Of a DNA stretch of 64,000 nt, positions 19,475-28,239 are shown piece after piece. The notes below the pieces were generated by a model. The model made no database searches. It worked only from the letters and a program-made list of their open reading frames with translations, and was not told the origin of the DNA. Source of the DNA: Opitutaceae bacterium BACL24 MAG-120322-bin51 (lineage in GTDB: Bacteria > Verrucomicrobiota > Verrucomicrobiia > Opitutales > Coraliomargaritaceae). The position numbers were made by a program, and so were the translations under genes. The stretch lies in the NCBI GenBank assembly GCA_905182435.1, contig CAJJBN010000028.1, forward strand, positions 28,908 to 92,907, in the 5' to 3' direction. How positions within the stretch are numbered: position 1 is the first letter of the stretch; each line of letters starts with the position of its first letter.

Positions 19475-19856
19475 TTACTCCCAAATATCATCGATCAAGG
19501 AATTCAGCTGATCTGCGATCTCTTCCTTAGGTGTATCTTTACGGATATAGTAAGAAGCACCAAGCTCGACACTCTGTTCGACGGCCTGTCGCGACGCCAC
19601 TGAAGAAGTCACTACAACCACCGCATTGGAATCAAACTGCATAATCTCCTCGAGTGCCTCCATGCCTTCCTTGACGGGCATATTCACGTCAAGTATTACC
19701 AACTCAGGATTTCGTGACTTATAGAGATCAATACCTTCTTGGCCGTCCTTCGCTTCAATAAAATCTTTAAATCCAATTTTTTTTAAGATAAGCTTTCAAA
19801 TACATGCGTATATGGGGCTCGTCATCGACAATCAATGCAGTGTTAGGACGTCTCAT
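19475..19856 (-). CDS. CheY-like single-domain response regulator, frameshifted in an A8 run
   Basis: The N-terminal part 'PNTALIVDDEPHIRMYLKAY' carries the acidic pair. The rest in another frame has the phosphoacceptor Asp in 'LVILDVNMPVKEGMEALEEI' and Lys in 'SYYIRKDTP'. The break is at a run of eight A on the coding strand (T run at 19777-19784). With seven A the frame reads 'LKKIGFKDFIEAKDGQEG' through to the second half, a normal receiver domain of about 126 residues. No output domain follows. It is the first gene of the operon leading to the GspE-type ATPase, suggesting phosphorylation-dependent control of that machine. Confidence 0.85.
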
Positions 19857-20035
19857 TAAGACTAATCTCATTATTGTTACATAAAATGTCGAGAAGAAAT
19901 AATCAGAAACGATTCGACATGACCTCCACAGGCACGCGCTCCTATATTTCATATTTTATTTTCACTGTATTTGCGAAACCTACTCTACTCGACGGCCTCA
20001 GCGTCTTACTCTAATTCGTGGCGATTTCAGGCGTT

Positions 20036-20615
20036 AGGCTCTATCATGCCCGTCGCAATAAAGGCGCCGACGGTTTTATCTCTTCAAACCGACAAAGTCT
20101 TTACTTGGTTCATTGGCACTCAACTACCAGCGGCTCCAGAGGTCTATTGCTCGTGGACGTGCGAACTGCAGCCATGTCGAGCCTCGCCCCTAGGAGCGGA
20201 ATGCAGTTCATCCGCCATGGTCAACCTTTACCGCCCCGTCTTAAAAGAAGTAAATCAGCGACCAAATCGGACTGCGTCTATCACGCATTTTCGTATCGAT
20301 CTTCGGCGTGGCGCTCGCCCTCACAGCATGGCATTCAAAGATGCTGCGGGCTTTGCATGCCTGACCTTCAACATCAGCAGTATCACCTACGGCGCCATGC
20401 TCGGTGTCTTCCTGCGGGGAATCCCCGCCACCCGCTGCTCTGACCGCGGCAACTTGATTTCAATGCCCAGTGGCAGCCTGACTTACACGACACTCTTAAC
20501 ATTGATTGAGACGAGGAATCTAGCGCTCGGTTGGACGTGGTTAATCGTGATCGACACCGCGTGGACCTGTGGCCTCCGCTGTTTATGGCACGAAAAAGCC
20601 CCGCGATCTGAATGA
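20036..20615 (+). pseudogene. Remnant of a sodium:solute symporter (SSS family), C-terminal third
   Basis: Fragments of an SSS transporter appear in order in different frames: 'TDKVFTWFIGTQLP', 'GLLLVDVRTAAMSSL' (family GLxxAGxxAAAMSSLD), 'SSSAMVNLYRPVL', 'LSRIFVSIFGVALALTAW', 'NISSITYGAMLGVFLRG' and 'CSDRGNLISMPSG' to 'LALGWTWLIVIDTAWT'. Several frame changes, substitutions at conserved positions and the absence of the N-terminal two thirds show a truncated, decayed gene. A 214-codon frame through it is not a real protein. It lies between the CheY-like gene, on the opposite strand, and a Cys-rich small gene. Confidence 0.8.
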
Positions 20616-20628
20616 CCCACGGGGCTTT
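20595..20628 (-). terminator. Rho-independent terminator for the Cys-rich gene
   Basis: AAAGCCCCG and CGGGGCTTT form the stem. On the minus strand the stem is followed by a T run (CGGGGCTTTTTCG), so it points to transcripts from the small gene at 20704-20922, about 75 bases upstream on that strand. Confidence 0.75.
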
Positions 20629-20703
20629 GAATAAAGATAGTCTACTGCTTAACCTTATTGGCCAGCATACCTGCTTGCCACCAGTTACAGCGGCTGCGGC
20701 AGA

Positions 20704-20922
20704 CTATTTTGCGCAGCAAGATTTAGCACCGTCCGCTGCAACAGCATCTTTTGCGCAGCAAGATTTGGCACCGTCCGCTGGAACAGCATCTTTTGAGCAG
20801 CAAGATTTGGCAGCAGCACCATCTTTTGCATCAGCATCGTTATGAGCAGCACAACTGCCACACGCGCTCGCTGAGATCGCACCAGCAATTAACAGAATCG
20901 GAATAAGTAGGAATTTTTTCAT
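20704..20922 (-). CDS. Small secreted Cys-rich repeat protein
   Basis: The 72-residue product has a clear signal peptide ('MKKFLLIPILLIAGAISASA'), then 'CGSCAAHNDADAKDGAAA'. Three copies of a unit close to 'KSCC(A/S)KDAV(A/P)ADGA' follow, the last ending 'KSCCAK'. It holds eight Cys, six of them as CC pairs, and no other motif. A Cys just after the signal could be a lipidation site, though 'SASAC' is only a partial lipobox. Metal binding is a reasonable guess from the CC pairs, not shown. The repeat units are also visible as direct DNA repeats of about 40-45 bp. It has its own terminator. Confidence 0.75.
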   Translation of the reverse strand: MKKFLLIPILLIAGAISASACGSCAAHNDADAKDGAAAKSCCSKDAVPADGAKSCCAKDAVAADGAKSCCAK

Positions 20923-21053
20923 TTTTATATTTATGGTTAGGATATGAAGTATATCATTAGTTCTACGTCTTGTCGAATCTTTCGATAGACTTTCTATTGG
21001 AGCCGCCTAACTTCTTCCTATTCCCATTTTTTCACACAAAGTTCGATAATTGC

Positions 21054-22078
<1,025 letters not shown>

Positions 22079-22079
<1 letters not shown>

Positions 22080-22550
22080 TGAACAAAATCCTCTTTCTCT
22101 GCATGGGCAACATCTGCCGCTCTCCCGGCAGCTCACTGTGTCTTCCAACATCTAGTCGACCAAGCCGGACTCGCCGATCAATTCGAAATTGAGTCTGCTG
22201 GCACCATCGGCTTTCACGTCGGCTCATCGCCCGACAAACGCATGCAGCACTGCATGCGTACACGCAATATCCCGATCATCGGCCATTCGCGTCAACTTCA
22301 GTCCAGCGATCTTGAAGCCTACGATCTGATTCTGGCGATGGACAACGACAACCTGATCGATGCGCGCGCCCTCGATCCCTCTGGTAAACTGCATCACAAA
22401 GTCCAACTCTTCTGTGACTATTGCACCGCTCATCGCCAAACCGAAGTACCTGATCCGTATTACGGCGGTGACCAAGGCTTCGAACACGTACTCGACCTAA
22501 TCGAAGATGGCTGCGCGAATTTGCTTAAAAAGTTGAGTGCCGATCAATAA
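22079..22550 (+). CDS. Low-molecular-weight protein tyrosine phosphatase, frameshifted
   Basis: The GTG at 22079 overlaps the dus stop. The active-site loop '[12 protein letters not shown]' (CX5R) is intact, but the frame then breaks. Dropping one G from CCCGGCAGC near 22126 restores '[18 protein letters not shown]', which joins the open frame with '[13 protein letters not shown]', '[12 protein letters not shown]' and the general-acid Asp in 'EVPDPYYGG'. The restored protein has about 156 residues, normal for the family, which acts on protein phosphotyrosine and, in some systems, capsule synthesis kinases. A single extra base is the likely cause of the break. Confidence 0.88.
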
Positions 22551-22642
22551 GCCGCGCGTAGCCACCCTTTGCGCTGCTGCCGAATCGCTTGACAGGCTCG
22601 CAAAGCACTGGAAGATCTATTTTTTTAACACCACAAATACTT

Positions 22643-23200
22643 ATGGCATCTCCTACAGACGTTCGCAAAGGCAAGGTCCTCAACTACCAGGGCACTCCGC
22701 ACCTGGTTCTCGACGTGCAGCACCGCACACAAGGCCGCCAGGCTGGCTTCATGCAAGTCACCATGCGCAACCTGAGTTCTGGATCCAGTACCAACACCAA
22801 GATCCGCACCACGGACTCCGTCGAGATTATGCACACCGACATGGTGAAGCTTGAGTATAGTTACGTCGATGGCGACGGCTACCACTTCATGGATCCCGAA
22901 ACCTTCGAAGATATTATCCTCGATACCTCTCTAGTCGAAGACTCAAAGGAGTTCCTCGTCGAAACTCAGGTATACAGCATTCTTCACGTCAACGACAAGC
23001 CGATCCAAATCGAGCTGCCAGCGTCGATCGAAATGAAGGTCATCGAATCCGCCGAAGGCATTAAAGGTGACACCGCCAGCAACGTGCAAAAGCCAGCTAC
23101 ACTCGAAACTGGCCTCGTCGTGCAAGTGCCCCTGTTCGTCAAAGAAGGCGACGTGCTCAAGATCAGCACCTCTGAAAAGTCCTACATGGGCCGCGCCTAG
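22643..23200 (+). CDS. efp: Translation elongation factor P
   Basis: EF-P helps ribosomes stalled on polyproline. The 185-residue protein begins 'MASPTDVRKGKVLNYQGTP' and ends 'VQVPLFVKEGDVLKISTSEK', with the three expected beta-barrel domains. The tip of domain I reads 'HRTQGRQAG', which places an Arg exactly at residue 32. An Arg there is the site rhamnosylated by EarP in other bacteria; most EF-Ps have Lys. The ATG at 22643 fits the conserved N-terminus. A bidirectional terminator follows 30 bp after the stop. Confidence 0.97.
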   Translation: MASPTDVRKGKVLNYQGTPHLVLDVQHRTQGRQAGFMQVTMRNLSSGSSTNTKIRTTDSVEIMHTDMVKLEYSYVDGDGYHFMDPETFEDIILDTSLVEDSKEFLVETQVYSILHVNDKPIQIELPASIEMKVIESAEGIKGDTASNVQKPATLETGLVVQVPLFVKEGDVLKISTSEKSYMGRA

Positions 23201-23229
23201 GCGCTCCAGCTCGACACATTTTATAAACA

Positions 23230-23265
23230 AAAACGGCGGACGCTTTACGTGTCCGCCGTTTTTTT
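23230..23265 (+). terminator. Rho-independent terminator after efp
   Basis: AAAACGGCGGAC and GTCCGCCGTTTT form a 12-bp stem with a 9-base loop and a run of seven T. The A run on the other side lets it also work on the minus strand for pyrC transcripts. Confidence 0.92.
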
Positions 23266-23283
23266 GTGCATCACTCTTAGGGC

Positions 23284-23347
23284 GGCCTCCGTCCTATGCC
23301 GGAGGTGCGCCAGAGTTAGCCAACGCCCCCATCTGACGACGGAGGCC
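23284..23347. repeat. Palindromic element with CTCCGT half-sites
   Basis: GGCCTCCGTC at 23284-23293 is perfectly inverted as GACGGAGGCC at 23338-23347, with a further partial copy 'GCCGGAGG' between. The CTCCGT/ACGGAG core is shared with the tandem array after tRNA-Glu and the element at 25208-25284. It sits between efp and pyrC, whose 3' ends face each other. Confidence 0.65.
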
Positions 23348-23352
23348 ACTTA

Positions 23353-24351
23353 TTAGTGAATCGATGTCACTGCCCAAGGGATCGTCTCGCCGGCACGATA
23401 CGGCACCACCTCGCCATAGCGCTCTGGCACAAGCATGCCAACCTTCTCCAGCTTCACAGTTTTCGATAGCGGCGTGAAGTTATGAATGCGCTGAGCATTG
23501 CCACTGACAAATGCCTGCAAATTATCCAACGCACCGTGCTCCTCAAATAGCTCGACCAAGGTCGGCAAACAAACCGGCGCGGTGAAGAGCCCTGCCGCAC
23601 AACCGCAGCACTCCTTCTTGGAGATTGGGTGTGGCGCGGAATCGCTGCCAAACATCAATTTAGGATGAGCTTGCAAAGCGGCCGCCAACAACGCTTCGCG
23701 ATCCTCCGGACGCTTCGCGATCGGCTTACAGAACAGGTGCGGCTGCAACATGCCGCCCGCCACATCGTTCAGTGTAATGATTAGGTGGTGCAGCGTGACC
23801 GTGGCATGTAGATTCTCATAGCGATCCAGCATCTCGACCGCGTCACGGGTCGTGATATGCTCCATCGTGATTTTCAACTTGGGAAATTTCTGCGCGAGAT
23901 ACTCATAACTGGCGAGAAACTCCTTCTCGCGATCCATCACGAAGCCATGCGTCTCGCCGTGGATCATCAACGGAATCCCCATTTCTTCCATTAACTTGAA
24001 CGTGCCCTCGACTGCACTGAGCTCTTTAACGCCTGCTTCGCTATTGGTGGTCGCACCTGCCGGATAGAGCTTGATGCCAAAGATGTGCTCACGCGCAGCG
24101 GCTAGCTCGGCCTCACTGTAGTTGCGAAAAAACAACATCATCAACGGGTCAAAGACCGTGTCGCCCTTAGCCACATTGATCTGATCACGATACACCTGCA
24201 GGCGTTCCAGATTATCAACTGGCGGCACCAGATTCGGCATAATGATCGCTCCGGAAAAATGCTCCGCGCTGAGCGGCGTCACGCGCTCCATCATTGCCCC
24301 CTCGCGGAGGTGCAAGTGCATATCAAGTGGTGAATCAAAAACAAATTCCAT
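23353..24351 (-). CDS. pyrC: Dihydroorotase
   Basis: PyrC cyclises carbamoyl aspartate to dihydroorotate in pyrimidine synthesis. The 332 residues match the class II (E. coli-like) type. Metal ligands are seen in '[12 protein letters not shown]' (about residues 11-20), and '[17 protein letters not shown]' has the carboxylated Lys. 'LMIHGETHG', '[13 protein letters not shown]' and '[11 protein letters not shown]' supply further ligands and the catalytic Asp. It is a single gene with no pyr operon partners next to it. Confidence 0.97.
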   Translation of the reverse strand: MEFVFDSPLDMHLHLREGAMMERVTPLSAEHFSGAIIMPNLVPPVDNLERLQVYRDQINVAKGDTVFDPLMMLFFRNYSEAELAAAREHIFGIKLYPAGATTNSEAGVKELSAVEGTFKLMEEMGIPLMIHGETHGFVMDREKEFLASYEYLAQKFPKLKITMEHITTRDAVEMLDRYENLHATVTLHHLIITLNDVAGGMLQPHLFCKPIAKRPEDREALLAAALQAHPKLMFGSDSAPHPISKKECCGCAAGLFTAPVCLPTLVELFEEHGALDNLQAFVSGNAQRIHNFTPLSKTVKLEKVGMLVPERYGEVVPYRAGETIPWAVTSIH

Positions 24352-24572
24352 ACCAGTACGCTACGCCGCCCCACCCTCAGCTGCAAAGCATAAAGATACC
24401 GAGAGGGTGAAGAAATCATTCCTGGCACACAAACCATTCAATCGCTGGAGTTAAACCCGCTCGCTACGACTTTAGCTATTATTCGTAGCACTGTTTATGC
24501 CAGCAGTCATTCAAGCAGAAATACCAGAGTCACACCCTCTGCTGTTAACAGCGGAAGGATGCCGTTTGTCAT

Positions 24573-25172
24573 TTATTTTTCCAAGATACTGCACATCAAC
24601 TCGACCGCTTTCGCGCGATGGCTGAGCTGGCTCTTCACCGCATCACCGAGTTGCGCGAAGCTTTCACTATAGCCATCCGGAATAAAGATCGGGTCATAAC
24701 CGAAGCCGCCGTCGCCATGGACTTCGGTATCGATGCGACCTTCGCAACATCCATCGTAATGCGTGATGTAGCCATCGTGGTCGATCACGCACAACACGCA
24801 ACGAAAGCGTGCAGTGCGCTCGGCCTTCGGCACATCCTTCAATGCGTCGAGCAGTTTCACTACATTGTCTTGGTCGCTCGCGTCCACCCCGGCGTAACGT
24901 GCAGAATAGATCCCTGGCGCCCCGTCGAGTGCATCCACTTCAAGACCGGAGTCGTCCGCCATCACCCAAGCATCTGCAGGCGCCAGCTTACGCAGTGCTT
25001 CGGCTTTGATTTGCGCATTCGCGGCAAAGGTCGAACCGTTCTCATCCACATCAGGCATGCCGCCACAGGCTTTTGCGGAAACCACTTCGAATGGAAGTCC
25101 CTTGAGTAGTAGTTCGAATTCTTCGACTTTGTGAGCGTTGCCAGTGGCGATAATGAGTGAGTGTTGTGTCAT
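24573..25172 (-). CDS. rdgB: XTP/dITP diphosphatase (non-canonical purine NTP pyrophosphatase)
   Basis: RdgB/HAM1 removes ITP, dITP and XTP from the nucleotide pool. The 199-residue protein has '[14 protein letters not shown]', '[14 protein letters not shown]', '[20 protein letters not shown]' with 'YSARYAG', and '[10 protein letters not shown]'. The ATG at 25172 begins the conserved region. The frame runs on to 25286, but that extension is the translated palindromic element, not protein. ribD is upstream on the same strand. Confidence 0.96.
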   Translation of the reverse strand: MTQHSLIIATGNAHKVEEFELLLKGLPFEVVSAKACGGMPDVDENGSTFAANAQIKAEALRKLAPADAWVMADDSGLEVDALDGAPGIYSARYAGVDASDQDNVVKLLDALKDVPKAERTARFRCVLCVIDHDGYITHYDGCCEGRIDTEVHGDGGFGYDPIFIPDGYSESFAQLGDAVKSQLSHRAKAVELMCSILEK

Positions 25173-25207
25173 AATTGTAGTTCGTAATTTTAAAGCTGTA
25201 ATTTTGT

Positions 25208-25284
25208 GGAGGGCAACGCTCCGTCGTTGCCGCCGATCAGAGAGAGCGAAACCTACGCATGGCAATGACGGAGCATTGCCCTCC
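25208..25284. repeat. REPIN-like palindromic element with CTCCGT loops
   Basis: The 77-bp element runs from GGAGGGCAACGCTCCGTCG to GGAGCATTGCCCTCC. The left arm forms a hairpin GGCAACG-CTCCGT-CGTTGCC, the right arm GGCAATG-ACGGAG-CATTGCC, and the two arms are near-perfect inverses of each other. This is two REP-type hairpins in opposite orientation. The 6-base loop CTCCGT is the same as in the repeat units at 2024-2785, with a different stem. It lies between ribD and rdgB. Confidence 0.85.
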
Positions 25285-25310
25285 AAGTTTTTTGATTATT
25301 CTAAGCACTA

Positions 25311-26427
25311 CTAAAAACTGCCGCGGGTGAGAATATCTTCCCCTAAAATTGCGTGGCGCACATGATTGAGCTGCAGCGCGTCGCGCATCGACTGCGTATC
25401 GCGCGCACTACCGATACCCGGGGTCGCGCAATCGCTCATAAACTTCGGCGCTTGATAAATAAAGGCATAATCGACCAGCTGCCGCTCCAGTAAACTGGAG
25501 GCCAGTGTCGGCCCAGTCTCGACATACACGCCGCAGATTTCCTCCTCTGCGCAACGCTTACGAAAAGCCTCCCAATCTAAATGCCCATCGACTTCTGGCA
25601 ATTCCCAGACGCTCACGCCATGGGCAGTGAGTTGACCGCGCAGATCAACATCCGCTGCCGGGCCACACAGCACAGTCGTGCGCCCCTGGTGCGCGTCGGT
25701 ATACAGCTGCGGCCAGCGCGTTTCGCGCACAGTGCGCAAACTCCGATCAAACACAAAACGCCGCGGACACCAGGTCGACTCGCCAATCCGGCTCGTCAGG
25801 CTCGGATCATCGCGCAGCACCGTATTCGCTCCCACTGCGATCGCCGGAAAATAGCGCCGCCAACGCATCACATCCGCCCGTGCCGCCTCACCCGTCACCC
25901 ATTGCGAGTGCCCCGAAGCCGCCGCAAATTTACCGTCTAATGTGAGCGCCATCTTCGCCGCGATCAGCGGCCGGTTGCTCACAATCCAATGGTTGAAAAT
26001 TAAATTCAGATCGGTGCAATCCTGCGCCAGCAGCCCTTCGATCACATTGACGCCCGCTGCGCGTAACAGCGCGAGCCCCTGCCCGGCATGATCTGGGTTC
26101 GGATCGACTGCGCCCACGACCACGTTCCGCAGGCCCGACTCAAGAATCGCAGTGGTGCAAGCGCCGGTGCGGCCACAGCTGCTGCAAGGCTCTAAAGTTC
26201 ACATAAATCGTCGCACCTTCGGCCGGCTTGCGTCCCAGCGCTTGCAGTGCTTCGATCTCAGCATGCGGTTGCCCCGACGCATGATGCCAGCCTTCAGCCA
26301 CGATCTGCCCCTGCTCGACGATCACCGCGCCGACCATAGGGTTCGGGTGCGTTTGCCCCCAGGCTCGCTGCGCTAATTTAAGCGCATGCGCCATAAAGGC
26401 TTGGTGCGACTGGTCAGCTGAACTCAT
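25311..26427 (-). CDS. ribD: Bifunctional riboflavin deaminase/reductase, frameshifted
   Basis: RibD performs two steps of riboflavin synthesis: deamination and side-chain reduction of the pyrimidine. The deaminase half has 'HPNPMVGAVIV', 'GWHHASGQPHAEIEAL' (zinc ligand and catalytic Glu), and the reductase half 'RPLIAAKMALTLDGKFAAAS', 'VGANTVLRDDPSLT' and 'VYVETGPTLA'. The frame breaks near 26200. Dropping one T from AACTTTAGAG restores 'YVNLEPCSSCGRTGACTTAI', the second zinc motif, and fuses the halves into about 371 residues. The start overlaps the stop of the MBL hydrolase gene as ATGA. No FMN riboswitch is visible upstream. Confidence 0.92.
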
Positions 26428-27057
26428 GCGCGCACAAATGGATTACCGCCTTTTTCTTCGGCGACCGAGGTATTTGGGCCATGCCCAGGATAGATAACCG
26501 TCGCATCCGGCAGCGTATAAACCTGTGTTTTGATCGATTGCTCGAGCACTGAGAAGTCGCCGCCCGGTAAATCGTAACGCCCGACGCTTCCAGCAAAAAT
26601 CACATCGCCAACGATCGCCGCCTGTGCGCTAGCCACATAGACTAAGATATTTCCAGGGCAATGGCCGGGCACGTGACGGATCTCCAACTGGTCGCCCAGT
26701 AGATCGAGCGTATCGCCCGCTTTGATCCAGTGGTCAATCGGCACAGGCAACAACTCCAGACCTGGGAATCGCATAGCTCGCCATTTTCGAAGGAGCCGCA
26801 AACATTTCAGTGTCGGCCAGATGCCCATAAGTCGGAATCCCTGCTGCGGCAAATTTGTGGCCATCCAAAATATGATCCCAGTGTCCATGTGTTAAAATCA
26901 GCGCCACAATCTGGCAGCCATGCTGCTGCGCAACTTGCATCGCCCAATCGTAGGCCTCGGCGGGTGCATCGACAATCACACACTCCTTGCGTGTCGGTTC
27001 AATCAGGGCAAACGCATTGGTGCCGATCGGAGGCAATTCTTGAGATTCAATAATCAT
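26424..27057 (-). CDS. Metallo-beta-lactamase-fold hydrolase (glyoxalase II-like), frameshifted
   Basis: The zinc motif 'LILTHGHWDHILDG' (HxHxDH type), a downstream His in 'HVPGHCPGNILVY', the Asp in 'AAIVGDVIFAGSVGR' and 'IYPGHGPNTSV' define the MBL-fold hydrolase family, close to YcbL/glyoxalase II-like proteins. Two frames overlap; the break is near 26768, where dropping one C from TTCCCAGG restores 'AIPGLELLPVPIDHWIK'. The restored protein has about 210 residues. The ATG at 27057 is chosen over a GTG two codons earlier. ribD follows with an ATGA overlap, so the pair is likely one operon. Substrate unknown. Confidence 0.88.
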
Positions 27058-27314
27058 GTGCACTTGACGATGCAGCGCATGCGCTGGGTTTCAACCAAGA
27101 ACACAGCACTTTCGGTGCGGTCATCCATTGTCTGTAACACAGGTCGAGGCGGGCGGGCAGCCTGACCGAGCAATCGAAAATGGCAGGCACGGACGGATTG
27201 CTTGGCTACGCTCAGGGCTTTCGCCCCCAGCCTGCGGCTGTCCGTTCCGCTGCGCTGCACGTACCCTCGGCTCGGGTTCGCATCTCATCCCTCTTACCTA
27301 ATTGGGCTGCGCCC

Positions 27315-27413
<99 letters not shown>

Positions 27414-27558
27414 GTGGTTGAACAAATTAATCGTAGCTCTCAGGTCAATAGAAATCGACCTTTTAGACCATTATTTGCTCAAATGAACCATTGACTCATC
27501 ATTAAACCGACTCTAATTATCAAGATCGATTGATTAACAAAACTGATAAACTTGCCGT

Positions 27559-28101
27559 ATGAATCACACACTTGCTTGCATTGCACTGACACTTATAAGC
27601 TCCAGCCTGCTAGCTGAGATGGGCGCCACAGACGCTCTAGGCTCACCCTTTGATACCGTTGGTCTGCGTGTCGCGGTTGAAACGAGTACTCCGGTAAGCC
27701 TAACCAGCTACGAGCTGTATGAAACATCTGCACCACAGTGGGACTGGGATCTTTCGGATAAATTTAATGCTGGCCTCGGCTACGAAGCAGCAGTTGGCGC
27801 ACTCGCAGGCGAGGGTGAGGTTGCGGGCTACCTACACTTTGGCTTGAATCTTGAATTGGCCCATGAGGACCTACCAGTCGTCTTGGTCCTTCAATCCGGC
27901 CCATCACTCTACTCCGAGGATACATTCGGCGATTTTGACATTGGCGGTAACATTCAATTCACCAGCAGCATCGGCTTAAATTGGCAAATGTGCGAACGCT
28001 GGGCGGTCGAATATCGCTACCAACACACATCCAATGCAGGACTGGAAGATGAAAATCCGGGCTTAGAGATGCACGCGTTCGCCCTATCGCATTCTTTCTA
28101 A
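27559..28101 (+). CDS. PagL-like lipid A 3-O-deacylase (acyloxyacyl hydrolase family)
   Basis: The 180-residue protein has a signal peptide ('LACIALTLISSSLLA') and a pattern of alternating beta strands ending in an aromatic C-terminus 'ALSHSF', as in small outer-membrane barrels. Near the end, 'EYRYQHTSNAGLEDENPGLE' matches the PagL motif. His at about 156, Ser at about 158 and Glu at about 170 have the spacing (two and twelve residues) of the PagL catalytic triad. PagL removes the 3-O acyl chain from lipid A in the outer membrane. waaA, an LPS core gene, is the next gene downstream. Similarity outside the motif is low. Confidence 0.75.
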   Translation: MNHTLACIALTLISSSLLAEMGATDALGSPFDTVGLRVAVETSTPVSLTSYELYETSAPQWDWDLSDKFNAGLGYEAAVGALAGEGEVAGYLHFGLNLELAHEDLPVVLVLQSGPSLYSEDTFGDFDIGGNIQFTSSIGLNWQMCERWAVEYRYQHTSNAGLEDENPGLEMHAFALSHSF

Positions 28102-28124
28102 GATTCCCGCATACTCTTTTCTCG

Positions 28125-28160
28125 ATAGGCCAGAAGCATTTTACTTCTGGCCTATTTTAT
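28125..28160 (+). terminator. Rho-independent terminator after the PagL-like gene
   Basis: ATAGGCCAGAAG and CTTCTGGCCTAT form a perfect 12-bp stem with a 7-base loop, followed by TTTTATTT. It ends the PagL-like transcript before waaA. Confidence 0.9.
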
Positions 28161-28239
28161 TTAGCACAGATGCGCGTCAGCTCAGTTTTATCGCTTTTAA
28201 ACTTTCAAACTGGCTGAATGACGATTGATATCCTCTAAA

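Noticed and set aside
20612..20845. 77-codon frame opposite the Cys-rich gene
   Set aside because: It is the antisense reading of the repeat units; the minus-strand frame has a signal peptide and a terminator.
25173..25286. N-terminal extension of rdgB
   Set aside because: The extra 38 codons are a translation of the palindromic element; the family N-terminus begins at 25172.
26140..26427. Stand-alone deaminase gene separate from the reductase gene
   Set aside because: One base restores a continuous RibD with the second zinc motif, so the split is only apparent.
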